A stretch of DNA of 64,000 nt from contig CM037777.1 in NCBI GenBank assembly GCA_021229015.1, forward strand, positions 66,123,946-66,187,945, in the 5' to 3' direction. Position numbers and translations under genes: made by a program. Source of the stretch: Solen grandis. Lineage: Eukaryota; Mollusca; Bivalvia; Adapedonta; Solenidae. Each line of letters begins with the position of its first letter. Within the stretch, counting starts at the first letter, position 1. The notes below the pieces were generated by a model. It did not search any database and was not told the DNA's origin. It saw only the letters and a program-made list of their open reading frames with translations. Of the stretch, positions 35,700 to 46,962 are shown one piece after another.

Positions 35700-36485
35700 T
35701 AACAGCTATCATTGACGCTTCTTCATAACCCTGTATACCACATTAAACAATTTAAACAAGAAGACCATAGCAGCCCAGAACTTTCAGCATAGTGCCATCA
35801 ACTTAATTAAAACAATTAAAGTACCTTGATGTTACCTTCAGCAGCATAAGTATGTCAGAAACTACGGTAGCTGACCCCACTTGCGATTTCATTTTTTTCA
35901 GGGATCAACTTCAGTTTAACAATTATAGTAGAGGGCTTATTGTCAAAGCCTATGGTATATAATCTGTTATCACTACCATATATATAACCATGGATTTTCA
36001 AACCACACCCTTTTATACTAAATACTCTTCATTGAAATTACAAAAGGAAAGCTGACCTTAAAAATCCAAACGAATTGTCAAATGATCCATGCTGTTTCCA
36101 CCATAGTTCAAATGAAATGCCTAATTAGTAATTCATGATAACAAAGTTATGCTAAATCAAATAACCCATGGTTGGTTGAGAATCAAAATGTATTGAGCAG
36201 ACTTGGGTTTAAATGATGTAAAGGGCTATGAGCCCCATTTTTCAATAGATCACTTAATTTTAGCAATTATGGTAGAGAGCTTTGATGTGACAAATGTCAA
36301 ATGAAATTCAATTCAGTACCTCCAATTGCAAAGTATCCATAATAGGCTAAAATTGCTGCAAACTGCTTTGAAACTGAGAGTTGTGGGTTTGAATCCAAAC
36401 AGGGTCAGCTTTTTTCTTTTATTTGTCTTTTAAGCATTTATTCCTCTATAACTCATATCAGATTTCGAAAGAAAAAAAGTGGTTT
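35700..36485. other. Unassigned stretch with weak repeat traces
   Basis: Phrases such as tagcaattatggtagagagc and ggatcaacttcagtttaacaatt resemble worn tandem-unit sequence of the GAGCAC family. No termini found. Confidence 0.35.
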
Positions 36486-37336
36486 TTAGCTTGACTATTC
36501 CAAGAATAGTCAGAGCTATCCTAGTCACCCTGGGTCGGAGCAACACCCAAGGTTAAAGTTTTGCTGCAAGTTTTTCTATCTTCTTATATCTCCACAACCA
36601 CAAAGGTATTCACTTGAAACTTACAAATGTATTTGGGGTCATAATTGTAGCTGACCAAGAACTCTAGCATTTTTACTGAATTATTCCCATTTGTGAAGTA
36701 GAAATTCCTGGTTAAGATTTTGCATGCAAATACAATCTCCACAACCACTAAAGGTATTCATTGGAAACTTCACAAATGTCTTCTGTGTCAAAATGGTAGA
36801 CCATTGTCCAAGACCCATAACTCTAGCAAGGGTATTTACTGAATTATTCCCTTTGTGAACTTAGAAACTTTTAAAGATTATGCGTTCAAAATTTAATCTC
36901 CATTATTATGACCACCAAAGGTACTCACATGAAACTTCAGACATGTCTTCAGAGTCATAATTATAGACCACATACCAAGACCCATAACTCTAGCATGAAT
37001 TTTTACTGAATAATTTCCCTTTGTGAACTTAGAAATTCCTGGTTAAGGTTATGCATGAAAATTCAATCTCCACAACCACCAAAGATATTCACTTTAAACT
37101 TCCAATTGTCTTCAGAGTCATAATTGTACATCTTTTACCAAGACCCATAACTCTAGCATGGATTTTAACTGAATTATTCTCCTTTGTGACCTTAGAAGTT
37201 TTGCATGCAAATTCAATCTCCACAACTATCAAAGGTATTCACTTGAAACTTTACACTTTATATCAGGGTCATTATTGTATAACAGGTGTTTTATATAAGT
37301 GCTGGCATCAGGACTTAAATTTGAAGACAACACTTG
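36486..37336 (-). mobile_element. Hairpin-ended element, GACTATTC family
   Basis: On the minus strand it ends with stem gactattc-ttg-gaatagtc, then aagCTAA (plus 36486-36512). The core has about five units of 150-165 bp marked by caatctccacaac(c/t)a (near 36587, 36733, 37066 and 37217), with agacccataactctagca and gaattattcccttttgtgaactt. A minus-strand start CAAGTGTTGTC at 37336 is tentative. It shares the hairpin plus CTAA end with other families but not their sequence. Confidence 0.6.
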
Positions 37337-37600
37337 TTATCAAAACATGTCATGTTCCCCTGCAGTAGTGAATTATGACTTTGAAAATTAGGAGTTCTTA
37401 AGGGGGTGTAAAATATATGATAATCATGTAAATTAGCCTGATAATCAAGGTATCAGCCCTAATAAGAATCAAAATTAGCCATTCACACCAATACATTTAC
37501 TAAGGGAGAAAACTTGCAGGGAGATCTCTTCATAGTTCACCCAGGTCAATTTCAGCTGCAGCATTCCATATAAAAAAATACATATTTCAAAGTCATTTTT
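37337..37600. other. Short unassigned stretch
   Basis: AT-rich sequence between two repeat elements. No feature recognised. Confidence 0.35.
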
Positions 37601-38339
37601 GACAAGATTGTGGTTTCTTACAAGACGATTTTTCTATTTTTCCTATGTAAGTCTTTGTAAAATCAAGTGACCTTGCGGCCTGGCCAACTTTGACCCCAGG
37701 GCCATGATTTGAACAAACTTAGAAGAAGTATACTAGGCCATGTTACATACCAAATATCCAAACTCCAGGCCTTGTGGTTTCTTACAAGACGATTTTTCTA
37801 TTTTTCCTATGTAAGTCTTTGTAAAATCAAGTGACCTTGCGGCCTGGCCAACTTTGACCCCAGGGCCATGATTTGAACAAACTTAGAAGAAGTATACTAG
37901 GCCATGTTACACAACAAATATCTTAACTCCAGGCCTTGTGGTTTCTGACAAGAAGTTTTTTCTAGTTTTTCCTATATATGTCATTGTAAATTTAAGTGAC
38001 CCATGGGGCGGGGCCAATTTTGACCCAAGGACCATGATTTGAACAAACTTGGTACATGTCTATAAGGCTATGTTACACACTAAATATCTAAACTAAGGCC
38101 TTGTGGTTTTTGACAAGAATATTTTTCTAGATTTTCCTATATAGCCTATGTAAATCAAGTGACCCCTGTGGCGGGGCTATTTGACCCAGGGCCATGATTT
38201 GAACAAACTTGGTAGAAGTCTACTTGGCCATGTTATACACAAATATCTAAACATCAAGGCCTTGTGGTTTTTGACAAGAAGATTTGTCTAGATTTTCCTA
38301 TGTAAGCCTATGTAAACCCAAATTTTTTACTAGACTTGA

Positions 38340-38408
38340 CTATTTGAGTTAACTGTCGCCTCGACAGTATTTCAGTCATATAGCGACGTCCAGCTAATTA
38401 CAGGTAGA
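38340..38408 (-). mobile_element. SINE 3' fragment
   Basis: gtcgcctcgacagtatttca, then gtcatatagcgacgtccagctaattacaggt, matches the body end of the SINE at 27089-27388 (cttcaacagtatttccagtcatatagcgacg). Only the tail is present, inserted in the tandem-carrying element. Confidence 0.7.
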
Positions 38409-38553
38409 GGTCCTTAAGACAATGCACATACCAAATATCTAAGCTCTAGGCCCTGCAGTTTCGGAGTAAAAATTATTAAAGATTTCATTTTAATAATCTA
38501 TTTTTAGCTTCTGTAACCCAGATAATATGCAATGGATTTGGAAACCATTTGAA

Positions 38554-39489
38554 CAAGTAACTGGTGTTGTATGCAACACATAAAGTCCCCTACCGGCTCC
38601 ACCTTGACTCAATATGGTAATCAATCCATTTTTTGCCATATTTTCACTATTTCTGTTACCATAGCAACCACAATTTTAGGGCGAAGAACAAAAATAAATG
38701 ACGTGCATAATCTACACATTGCCATCTAGTCATATACCAAGTTTCATCAAGTTTGCTTGCTTAGTTATCGCGGGATCCCATTTTTTACCATATTTTCACT
38801 ATATAAGTTACCATAGCAACCACAATTTTTTGTCGAAGAACAAAAATAAAATGACGTGCATAATCTACACATTGCCATCTAGTCATATACCAAGTTTCAT
38901 CAAGTTAGCTTGCTTAGTTATCGCGGGATCCCATTTTTGCCATATTTTCACTATTTCCGTTACCATAGCAACCCCAATTTTTGTCGAAGAACAAAATAAA
39001 ATGACGTGCATAATCTACACATTGCCATCTAGTCATATACCAAGTTTCATCAGTTAGCTTGCTTAGTATCGCGGGATCCCCTTTTTTGCCATATTTTCAC
39101 TATTTCTGTTACCATAGCAACCACAATTTTAGTCGAAGAAAAAAAATAAAATGATGTGCATAATCTACACATTGCCATCTACTCATATAGCAAGTTTCAT
39201 CAAGTAAGCTTGCTTAGTTATCGCGGGATCCCATTTTTGCCATATTTTCACTATTTCCGTTACCATAGCAACCACAATTTTAGTCGAAGAACAAAAATAA
39301 AATGGGCGTGCATAAACTACACATTACCATCTAGTCATATACCAAGTTTCATCAAGTTAGCTTGCTTAGTTATTAAGTTAAACGCGGGATCCAGATTTGA
39401 GCGGACAGACGGACGGACGGACGGACAGATGGACAGACGGAGGGCAAACCTATAGTCCCCCCCGGTGTGAACACCGTAGGGGACTAACA
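38554..39489 (+). mobile_element. Hairpin-ended element, AGTCCCCTAC family, ~150-bp core
   Basis: It starts caagtaactggtgttg...caacac and contains agtcccctaccgg near the start. It ends agtcccccccggtgt-gaac-accgtaggggactaa. AGTCCCCTAC and GTAGGGGACT are subterminal inverted repeats. The core has about five ~150-bp units with gttaccatagcaaccacaat and tcatataccaagtttcatca. A gacggacggacgg tract (39405-39440) precedes the hairpin. Host sequence ...ccatttgaa and caacttggtagagcttcaccc on the two sides joins to an intact host unit. The layout is the same as the GAGCAC family with unrelated ends. Confidence 0.75.
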
Positions 39490-39641
39490 ACTTGGTAGAG
39501 CTTCACCCAAGGAACATTCCTGTGAAGTTTTATTAAAATTGGCCCAGTGGTTAAGGAGGAGATGTTATGTAAAGAAAATTGTTGCCGCTGGCGGATGCCA
39601 GACAGAAGATCACAATAGCACGTTGTGCTCAGGTGAGCTAA

Positions 39642-40417
39642 AAACATCAAAATTATAAGAACGACAGTGACTGTTTTTACATATATTTTATATTAATTCA
39701 TAATAAATATTTCTATAAAATTCTTAAAATATAATCAAAGCCCTGAAGGCACTGAAGTTGTGTGTGTCTTAAATGGAGAGGGTTTGACGAGCTGCAGATA
39801 TGCAGTGTAACTTAGTTTTTGCCAAATATCAAAATTATATCAAAATAATAAACGATTGTTCATTGTAGGCTATAGAAATAGGGAGAGTAAGAGTGGCGAT
39901 GTACCAATTGTTAACAGTGGTGCATTCATCTTTAATTTCTTGTAATAACCATGTTAATGCAATGTTAAAGCGTGGTTACTTGCATTGTGCGAAAATTTGA
40001 CCCCCGGTTACTAAAGTTACTTTGATAAACAAAAGAAATGCGACAATACTGCTCTCTTAGCACAATCAGCACTTTGATTCATACTGCCGAGTGACGGCAC
40101 AGTTTCTATTTATAGATGCAAATAGGTGGCTCCATACTGTGTCTTTGATAAGTTCTGATAGCAGATATATACAGGTTTCCGCCATTCCATAGAGAACAAA
40201 TCCCCTGGAGGCTTTGGTTAAATCTCAACATACCTGTGTTGTAGAATTCTTTTCGATCGTTCGATCATTCATACAAATGAAGAGGTTATTCAGTTTTTAA
40301 TGTAGAAAATTTTGGACCCGCAGAATGTAGGTACTATAGTTGTCACACACAACTTATAACACTTTGAATGTAATAAAAATTTGTTTCAAACTTACATAGA
40401 TCTATCAGTATCAAAAA
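39642..40417. other. Unassigned stretch, not obviously repetitive
   Basis: Less AT-biased than its surroundings in places. No splice-bounded coding frame, RNA gene or repeat end was recognised. Confidence 0.4.
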
Positions 40418-41643
40418 CAAGAGGGCCATGTCATGGCCCTGGATCGCTCATCTGAGTATACAGTTACCCAAGACACATCAGTCTGTATTAAAACATTTTG
40501 AAATCTGGCCAGTAATTTTGAAGGAGATGATCCCTGTAAAGTTTTATCAAATTTTGTCCAGCAGTTTCAGAGGAGATGTCTTATAAAGATTTCACTATAT
40601 ACTTATAAGGCAAATTAGCCCTGCCCCTGGCAGCCATGTTTTTTCACGGATCGAATAATTTTAGCAACTTTTGTGAAGCTTCACACAAGGATCATCCCTG
40701 CCAAATATAATCAAATTTGAGGAGATGTCATTTAAAGATTTCACTATAATATACATAAAAAGCAAATTAGCCCCGCCCCCGGCGGCCATGTTTTTTTTAT
40801 GGATTGGAATTTAATTTTAGCAACTTTTGTGAAGCTTCACCCAAAGATCATCCCTGCCAAATTAAATCAATTCTGTCCAGTGATTTCAGAGGAAATGTCA
40901 TTTTTAAAATTTATTATAAAACTATAAAGCAAATTAGCCCCGCCCTGGCAGCCTTGTTTTTAATGGATCGGAATAAAATTTTAGCAACTTTTGTGAAGCT
41001 TCACCCAAGGATCATTCCTGCCCAAATTTAAAAAAAATTCTGCCCAGTGGTTTCAGGAGATTCATTTCAAGATTTCACTATAACGTTTAAGACAAATAAG
41101 CCCCGCCCCTGGGGCCATGATTTTTACGGATCGGAATAATTTTAGCAATATTTGTGAAGCTTCACCAAAGATCATCCCCGCCAAATTTAATCAAATTCTG
41201 TCTTGCGGTTTCAGAGAAGATGTTGTTAAACTTTCACTATATACATTTAAGTCAAATTAGCCCGCTCCTTGCAGCCATGTTTTTTTATGGATCAGAAAAT
41301 TTTTAGCAATCTTGGTAGAGAGTTACCCAAGGAACATCTGTACCAAAATTTTTTTGAAATCTGGCCAAAAGTTGTGAAGGAGATGATTTTTAAAGTTTTC
41401 ATAATTTTTTCTTTCCGTTGCCCTGTTACCCCGAGTTCCACATGGATCAAGTTTATTTTAGCAACTTTTGTAAGGTTCACCCAAGGAACATTCTGCCATG
41501 TTTTATCAAATTCTGCCCAGCGGTTTCAGAGAAGATGTCATTTAAAGTAAATTGTTGACGACGGACGACAGATGATTACGGATGATGGACGCAGGACGAT
41601 CACAAAGCTCAAACCTTGAGCACTTTGTGCTCAGGGAAGCTAA
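40418..41643 (+). mobile_element. GAGCAC-family element, 1.2 kb
   Basis: It starts caagagggccatgtcatggc and ends ccttgagcactttgtgctcaggga-agctaa. The core repeats (near 40640, 40800, 40985 and 41140) carry ggatcgaataattttagcaactt, gaagcttcaccaaggatcatcc and attagccccgcccctgg. A gacgacggacgacagatg tract precedes the end. No coding frame. Confidence 0.8.
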
Positions 41644-41653
41644 CAAAATTAAA

Positions 41654-42206
41654 TAAGAGGGCCATGATGGTCCTGGTCACTCACCTGAGAACCAGGTTTT
41701 AATGGGAAAGAAAGAAACAGCAAATAACTTATGATATTGTGGAAAATGGCTCTGCCCTCTGCCAGCCATAAATTGAGTGAGTACTTTAGACAAGAAGAAT
41801 TTCAAATTTGTACTATATACATATCAGGAAAATGGGATTACTCCCTGGTGGGAATGTTTTTCAGATCAAATAACTTGAACAATCTTGTGTAGTATGTGAC
41901 CCAAGGAACATCTGTGCCAATTAACTTTGAAATCTCAGCCATTACTTTTGGCCAAGAGATTTTCAAAGTTTATGTTTTTTCTTTCTGTTGCCATGGTAAA
42001 ACCCGAGTTCTGCATGGAATCAAATTTTTTGAACAAATATGAAAGGGCTTTACCCAAGAACATTCCTGTGAGTTTCTTTAAATTGGCCCCGTGGTTTAGG
42101 AGGAGATGTGTTTTAAGAGTTAAATGTTGATGAGGACACGAAAGATGGACGCCAGACATTCATTGTCACAATAGTCACTTGAGCATGTTGTGCTCAGGTA
42201 AGCTAA
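41654..42206 (+). mobile_element. GAGCAC-family element, short form, 553 bp
   Basis: It starts taagagggccatgatggtcc..actcacctgag 10 bp after the previous element ends. It ends cttgagcatgttgtgctcaggtaagctaa. The core holds single copies of aaccaggttttaatggg, caaggaacatctgtgcc, and a ctgttgccatggtaaaaccc.agttctgcatgg stretch. It is a compact member without tandem amplification. Confidence 0.8.
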
Positions 42207-42494
42207 AAATCAAACGCATGCAAATAAATAGAATAAAATGATAGGACTGAGATATCTCAGTGATTTTTTTCTTCTTTGAAGGGTCCTGTAAAAAGACCAT
42301 TCCCAATTTTAAAAGGACACTTCCCAAATTAAAACAAGAGGGCCATGATGGCCTGGGTCGCTCACCTGAAAACCAGGTTTTAGTGGGAGAAAAGAAACAG
42401 CAAATATCTTATGATATTGTGGAAATGGGCTCTGCCTCTGCCAGCCATAATCGCGTGAGTACTTTAGGACAAGAGAATTTTCAAATTTGTACTA

Positions 42495-43614
42495 CAGTAG
42501 ATACTCGTCAAACCAAACATCGTTAAACCGAATTCCTCACCATTTCGAAGTTTTTTTTCGGTCCGATTTTCCCCTTCTTATTTTAACTAAAAAAAAATGT
42601 TTAATCCCAATTTCGCTATTTCGAAGTTAAATCCAGGTCCCGAGTTCACTATTTATACCTATTTTTCAATTTTTATTTCGAAGTCAATTTCGTACATTTT
42701 CGAAGACATATCGCCTTAACTTCAATCGTATACGGGTGTTTATTTTGCGGCGTCACTGGAATGATGGCTCAAGTAGGTTTTCGCACCTTTTTCCAGGTAG
42801 GACTATCAGCACGTGGCTGACCGGAAATTATTGATTACTTCTAATCGATGTCTGACATGTTGGTAACAGACACGCGTCAGAAGATAAACCCAGGTGTCAG
42901 ATCTTGAGATTTTTTTTAATGTGAATTTAAATTAGTCAGCAGATATTAATCATCATTTGTATCTCTGTCGTCTCTGCACACTTGCGTCCGAAAGAATTAT
43001 TGTCTCCAAAGATAATTCCTCACAATTGTCAATGTCAGAACAATCCAGTGAAATACCCGGTGTGTCCGGGTGGAATAACTGTGTTTGTCTCAACCCTATC
43101 CGCTGTCGAGCAATCTAGAGAAGGGTCCGGTAACCAAACCGGAAGGATATCTGGATCGGCATTAGGACGGATGGGGTTAAACGTAGGCACAACTCCAAAA
43201 CCTATCAAGAGAAGTTTGCGGCCATCCAAGAAGTCGATAGGGGAATTAAATCAAAAAAGCAAATTGCCGAAGATTTTTGATTGAAACAGAAAGACAAAAT
43301 TACTGTTGAACTATTTTGTTTTCTTATCATTTCCATACGTATTTGCATACATGTATTAAAGAAATTTCAGTATCAATAATTGTATGTGTTTGTGTTTCCT
43401 TGAAGACCCTTTTACGTACAGGATCCGTTTTTCATTTCATACGTACCAGTAGTTGTTTTTACTACACAGCGATTTTCATGATACACATCGGTAATGATAA
43501 CGCAAACATACATACACACAAACCGAAATTTATCATTGGATTTTTATTCCGAATTATCATTATTTCGAAGTTTCAGCCCGGTCCCTATGACTTCGGATTA
43601 ACGAGGTTCTACTG
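42495..43614 (+). mobile_element. Internally deleted Tigger/pogo-like transposon, 1.12 kb
   Basis: Terminal inverted repeats CAGTAGATACTCGTCAAACC (42495-42514) and its partner, the reverse complement of CAGTAGAACCTCGTTAATCC (43595-43614), are flanked by TA at 42493-42494 and 43615-43616. The interior keeps a fragment of a pogo-type DNA-binding domain. Repeated ttcgaagtt phrases lie near both ends. CAGTAG-type ends with TA duplication are typical of the pogo/Tigger group (established knowledge). The element is far shorter than an autonomous copy. Confidence 0.85.
43170..43280 (+). pseudogene. Pogo/Tigger transposase N-terminal HTH relic
   Basis: The frame read at 43206-43277 gives QEKFAAIQEVDRGIKSKKQI followed by AEDF and a stop at 43278. 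This is the pattern of the first helix-turn-helix (CENP-B/psq-like) of pogo-group transposases: a lysine-rich start, an I-x-E-V helix, G, then K-x-x-I-A-x-x-F. Immediately after the stop, in the same frame, LKQKDKI resembles the later ...LK.KDKI segment of the domain, so the residues between have been deleted. The DDE catalytic domain is absent. Confidence 0.65.
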
Positions 43615-43741
43615 TATATATATAAAAGAAAAATGGGCTTAGCCCCCTGGCAGCCATGTTTTTCAACTGATCAAAATAATTTGAACAATATTGGTAAAGA
43701 GTGACCTAAGGAACATCTGTGCCAAATAACTTTGAAATCCA

Positions 43742-44075
43742 GCAAAGCGTAAATTTTTTAATATGCTGTGACTTCACAAGACGCCATATGACGTCAGGAC
43801 TCAAAATATTTAAAGCAAATCTGCAGAACTGCAAACTTTGTACATAGCTAAGGCTTGAGATGTACATTCTGTGAAAATTTAAAGAAAATCCAACAATAAA
43901 TAGCGGCTGAAGAGCGCAAACAAAAATGTTTCCTATTTTTAGCGCTGACGTCACCTGACGTCATAGGATGTTGAAAATGCTATTGCTTAAAAACTTTGCC
44001 CAAATAAAGAGAAATTAGTAATATGCTGTGACATCACATGACGTTATTATTATAATATTTATGACGTCAGATGAC
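43742..44075 (-). repeat. ~445-bp-unit fragment with paired TGACGTCA sites
   Basis: Contains tacattctgtgaaaatttaaagaaaatcc, gcgctgacgtcacctgacgtcatagg and gacatcacatgacg, matching the 8740-10350 array. It interrupts the GAGCAC-family host between ...tttgaaatcc and agagttctaaatggatcaag. Confidence 0.7.
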
Positions 44076-44331
44076 AAGAGTTCTAAATGGATCAAGTTTA
44101 TTTTAACATCATTTGTGAAAATCTGGCCAGTAGTTTTGAAGAAGATGATTTTTAAAGTTTTCATATTTTTTTCTTTCTGTTGCCATGGCAACCAGAGTTC
44201 TACATGGATCAAGTTTATTTTAGCAACTTTTGTGAAGGTTGACCCAAGGATCATCCCTGCCAAGTTTAATCAAATTCTGTCCAGTGGTTTCCAAGATGTT
44301 GATTAAAATATATAAATACATAAAAGGCAAA

Positions 44332-45131
44332 CAAGAGGGCCAAGATGGCCCTTGGTCGCTCACCTGAGAAAGATGATTGCTTAAGAAATAAAGATGCTTG
44401 AGTGTAAAAGTGAAATCTGGCTTTTTTTTATGGTGAAATGAGCATAACTCCTAAATTTACAGGTCAATATCAGTTATAATTGAACCTGATTGTGAGATTA
44501 TGGGAATAAACATTGTCTTAAAGTTTAAAAATGATTGTTAAAAAAATGAAGTTGGTAGAGAATAAACAAAGTGAAATCTTGCATTTTTTGTATTAAAAGG
44601 GGCATAACTCCTGACCTAAATGACATCTCAGCCAAACGAACTCAATCGAGACATTATGGTCATAACATGTCATAAAGTTTGAAGATGATTGCTAAAAAAA
44701 GGAAGATGCTAGAGTGTAAACAACGTGAAATATGGCTTTTTTTATATTAAAAGGGGCATAACTCCTGACCTAATTGACGGATCTCAGCCATAATCGAACT
44801 CAATCGAGACATTATGGTCATAAGCATTGTCATAAAGTTTGAAGATGATTGCTCAAAAAATGAAGATGCTAGAGTGTAAACAAAGTGAAATATGGCATTT
44901 TTTGAATATTAAAAGGGGCATAACTCCTGACCTAATGTTCTGATATCAGCCATAATCGAACTTGGCCGAGATTTTATGGTTATAAACATTGTTTTAAAGT
45001 TTGAAGATAATTGCTCATAAAATGAAGATGCTAGAGTGCAAACAAACAAATTGTGGACGACGGACGGACGGACGACGGACATTCATCGATCCTAAAAGCT
45101 CATCCTGAGCACACGTGCTCAGGTGAGCTAA
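44332..45131 (+). mobile_element. GAGCAC-family element with readable empty site, 800 bp
   Basis: It starts caagagggccaagatggccc and ends catcctgagcacacgtgctcaggtgagctaa. The core has about three ~158-bp units (aaaggggcataactcctgacct near 44598, 44752 and 44914). A gacggacggacggacgacggac tract lies at 45058-45079. The left flank ...aaaggcaaa and right flank taagccccgcccc join to the uninterrupted sister sequence ataaggcaaataagccccgc (34815-34835 and 45440-45460). Insertion is therefore between A and T with no duplication. No protein is encoded, so replication must depend on another element. Confidence 0.85.
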
Positions 45132-45725
45132 TAAGCCCCGCCCCTGGCGGCCATGTTTTTTACAGATCGGAAAAATTTGAGCAACTTTGGTAGAGGTTGA
45201 CCCAAGGAACATCTGTACCAATTTATTTTAAAATCTGGCCAGTAGTTTTGAAGAAGATGATTTTTAAAGTTTTCATATTTTTTTTCTTTTTGTTGCCATG
45301 GCAACCAGAGTTCTACATGGATCAAGTTTATTTTAGCAACTTTTTTGAAGGTTGACCCAAGGATCATCCCTGCCAAGTTTAATCAAATTCTGTCCAGTGG
45401 TTTCAGAGGAGATGTTGTTTAAAGGTTTCTCTATATACATATAAGGCAAATAAGCCCCGCCCCTGGCGGCCATGTTTTTTTACGGATACAACTTTGGTGA
45501 GTTGACCAAGAACATCTGTACCAATTTATTTTAAAATCTCAGTATTTTGATTTTAGCAACTTTTGTAGAGCCTCACCCAAGGATCATTCCTGCCAAGTTT
45601 CATTAAATTCTGTCCAGCGGTTTCAGAGGAGATGTCGTTTAAAGAAAATTGTTGACGACGCACGACGCCGGACACAGGGCGATCACAATAGCTCACCTTG
45701 AGCACTTTGTGCTCAGGTGAGCTAA

Positions 45726-46034
45726 AAAAGTTTACATTGTAGCAAAGTCAAAAGGAATCTTAAAGGTTCTTTTCTTAAATGAATTACTTTAAACCAGTAT
45801 CTCAACATAGTTAAATTGCCTGTTTCACTTTAAGGCTTTTGCAAATGTAAACCAATTTCCCAATCTCTTGATTTGCGATTCTTTTTTTTTCCCAATTTAC
45901 TTTCCCAATTTAAAAATGACCTGTTCCCAATTGGCTGAAAAAAAAAATCACTGTATCTATACAATATATTATTAATGTCAAATATTAAATCAAATACCTA
46001 TTAAATCTGTTGTTTGATTAAATACAACTATAGA
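45726..46034. other. Unassigned AT-rich stretch
   Basis: Short phrases such as tttcccaatttaaaaatgacc are repeated locally, and a related aattttaaaaggacacttccc lies at 42306. Possibly a small old repeat. No gene. Confidence 0.35.
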
Positions 46035-46962
46035 CAAGAGGGCCATGATGGCCCTTAATCGCTCACCTGAGAAATATTGCTTTCAATGGTTTATAATATG
46101 AACATACTTAAAGTGGGACCAATTTTGACACAGGGCCATGATTAAAAACAAACTTTGGTAATGATCCACTGCAATGCTGCATGCACAATGTTCTACAAGG
46201 TTTTCCCTTTATGCTTACTGATCTCAAGCTTTGAAATTAATGGAGCGTGTTCTAGACACCTTAACTCTTGACCTTGTGGTTTCTGAGAAGAAGATTTTCC
46301 TTTCTTCCTCTATATAAGCCTATGTAAAATCAAGTGACACCTGGGGCGGACCCAATTTGGACCCAAGGGCCATGATTTGAACTTTGGTAGAGATCCACTA
46401 GACAATGGTAAAAGCCTTATATCTAAGCTCTAGGCCATGTGGTGTCTGATAAGAAGATTTTTTAACAACTTTTGTAGTAGTTCACAAGACAATTCTACAT
46501 ACCAAATATCCAAGCTCTAAGCCTTGCAGTATTTCAGGAGATGATTTTTCTATTTTTCCTATGTAAAATCAAGTGACCCCTAGGGCAGGGCCAATTTTCA
46601 CCCAAGGGCCATGATTTGAATAACTTTTGTAAAGGTTTATAAGACAATTCTACATGCTGTAGGCCTTACAGTTTTGCAGGAGAAGATTTTCTAAGATTGC
46701 ATTTTAAAATCTATTTTTAGCTCCTGTGACCTACTTTTTCAACCAATCATAATAATTTGTACAATTTTGTTAGAGGACATCATAAGGATGATTCCTGTGA
46801 AATTTTGTCAAAATCCCTTCAGCGGATTAGGAGGAGATGTTGTTTAATGGAAAAAGTTGACGCAAGACGTACGCACGTACGGACAGATGGACGGACGACA
46901 GACGCCGGACAAAAGGCAATCATAAAAGCTCACCATGAGCACGTTGTGCTCAGGTGAGCTAA
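46035..46962 (+). mobile_element. GAGCAC-family element, 928 bp
   Basis: It starts caagagggccatgatggccc and ends ccatgagcacgttgtgctcaggtgagctaa. The base before is A and the base after is T, as in the 44332 insertion. The core has degenerate ~165-bp units (accaaatatccaagctctaa, aagtgacccctagggc). A gcacgtacggacagatggac-type tract precedes the hairpin. Confidence 0.8.

Larger units (their letters stand above)
37601..39641 (+). mobile_element. 5'-truncated GAGCAC-family element with two insertions
   Basis: About five ~163-bp units are marked by ccttgtggtttctnacaaga (near 37611, 37773, 37940, 38104 and 38267), two of them almost identical. A SINE fragment follows, then host sequence, then the inserted element 38554-39489, then the host 3' end, which closes with cacgttgtgctcaggtgagctaa at 39641. 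No caagagggcc start is visible, so the 5' end is lost. Confidence 0.7.
42335..45725 (+). mobile_element. GAGCAC-family element interrupted by three insertions
   Basis: The 5' end caagagggccatgatggcct with cgctcacctgaaaaccagg is at 42335. The 3' end cttgagcactttgtgctcaggtgagctaa closes at 45725. Inside are a Tigger/pogo-like relic (42495-43614), a 445-bp-unit fragment (43742-44075) and a complete second GAGCAC-family element (44332-45131). Host pieces between them are in the order found in intact copies such as 33905-35201. Treating all host pieces as one original element is an inference. Confidence 0.65.

Noticed and set aside
38698..39455. Frames with repeated MTCIIYTLPSSHIPSFIK
   Set aside because: Translation of the ~150-bp tandem unit of the AGTCCCCTAC-family element. 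There is no conservation beyond the DNA repeat.
37601..39650. CRISPR-like array (regular repeats)
   Set aside because: Units are about 150-165 bp with no unique spacers and no cas genes, in a eukaryotic context. These are tandem repeats.
42982..43284. 100-codon frame inside the Tigger-like element as transposase
   Set aside because: The recognisable HTH residues are in a different frame. This frame has no family resemblance.
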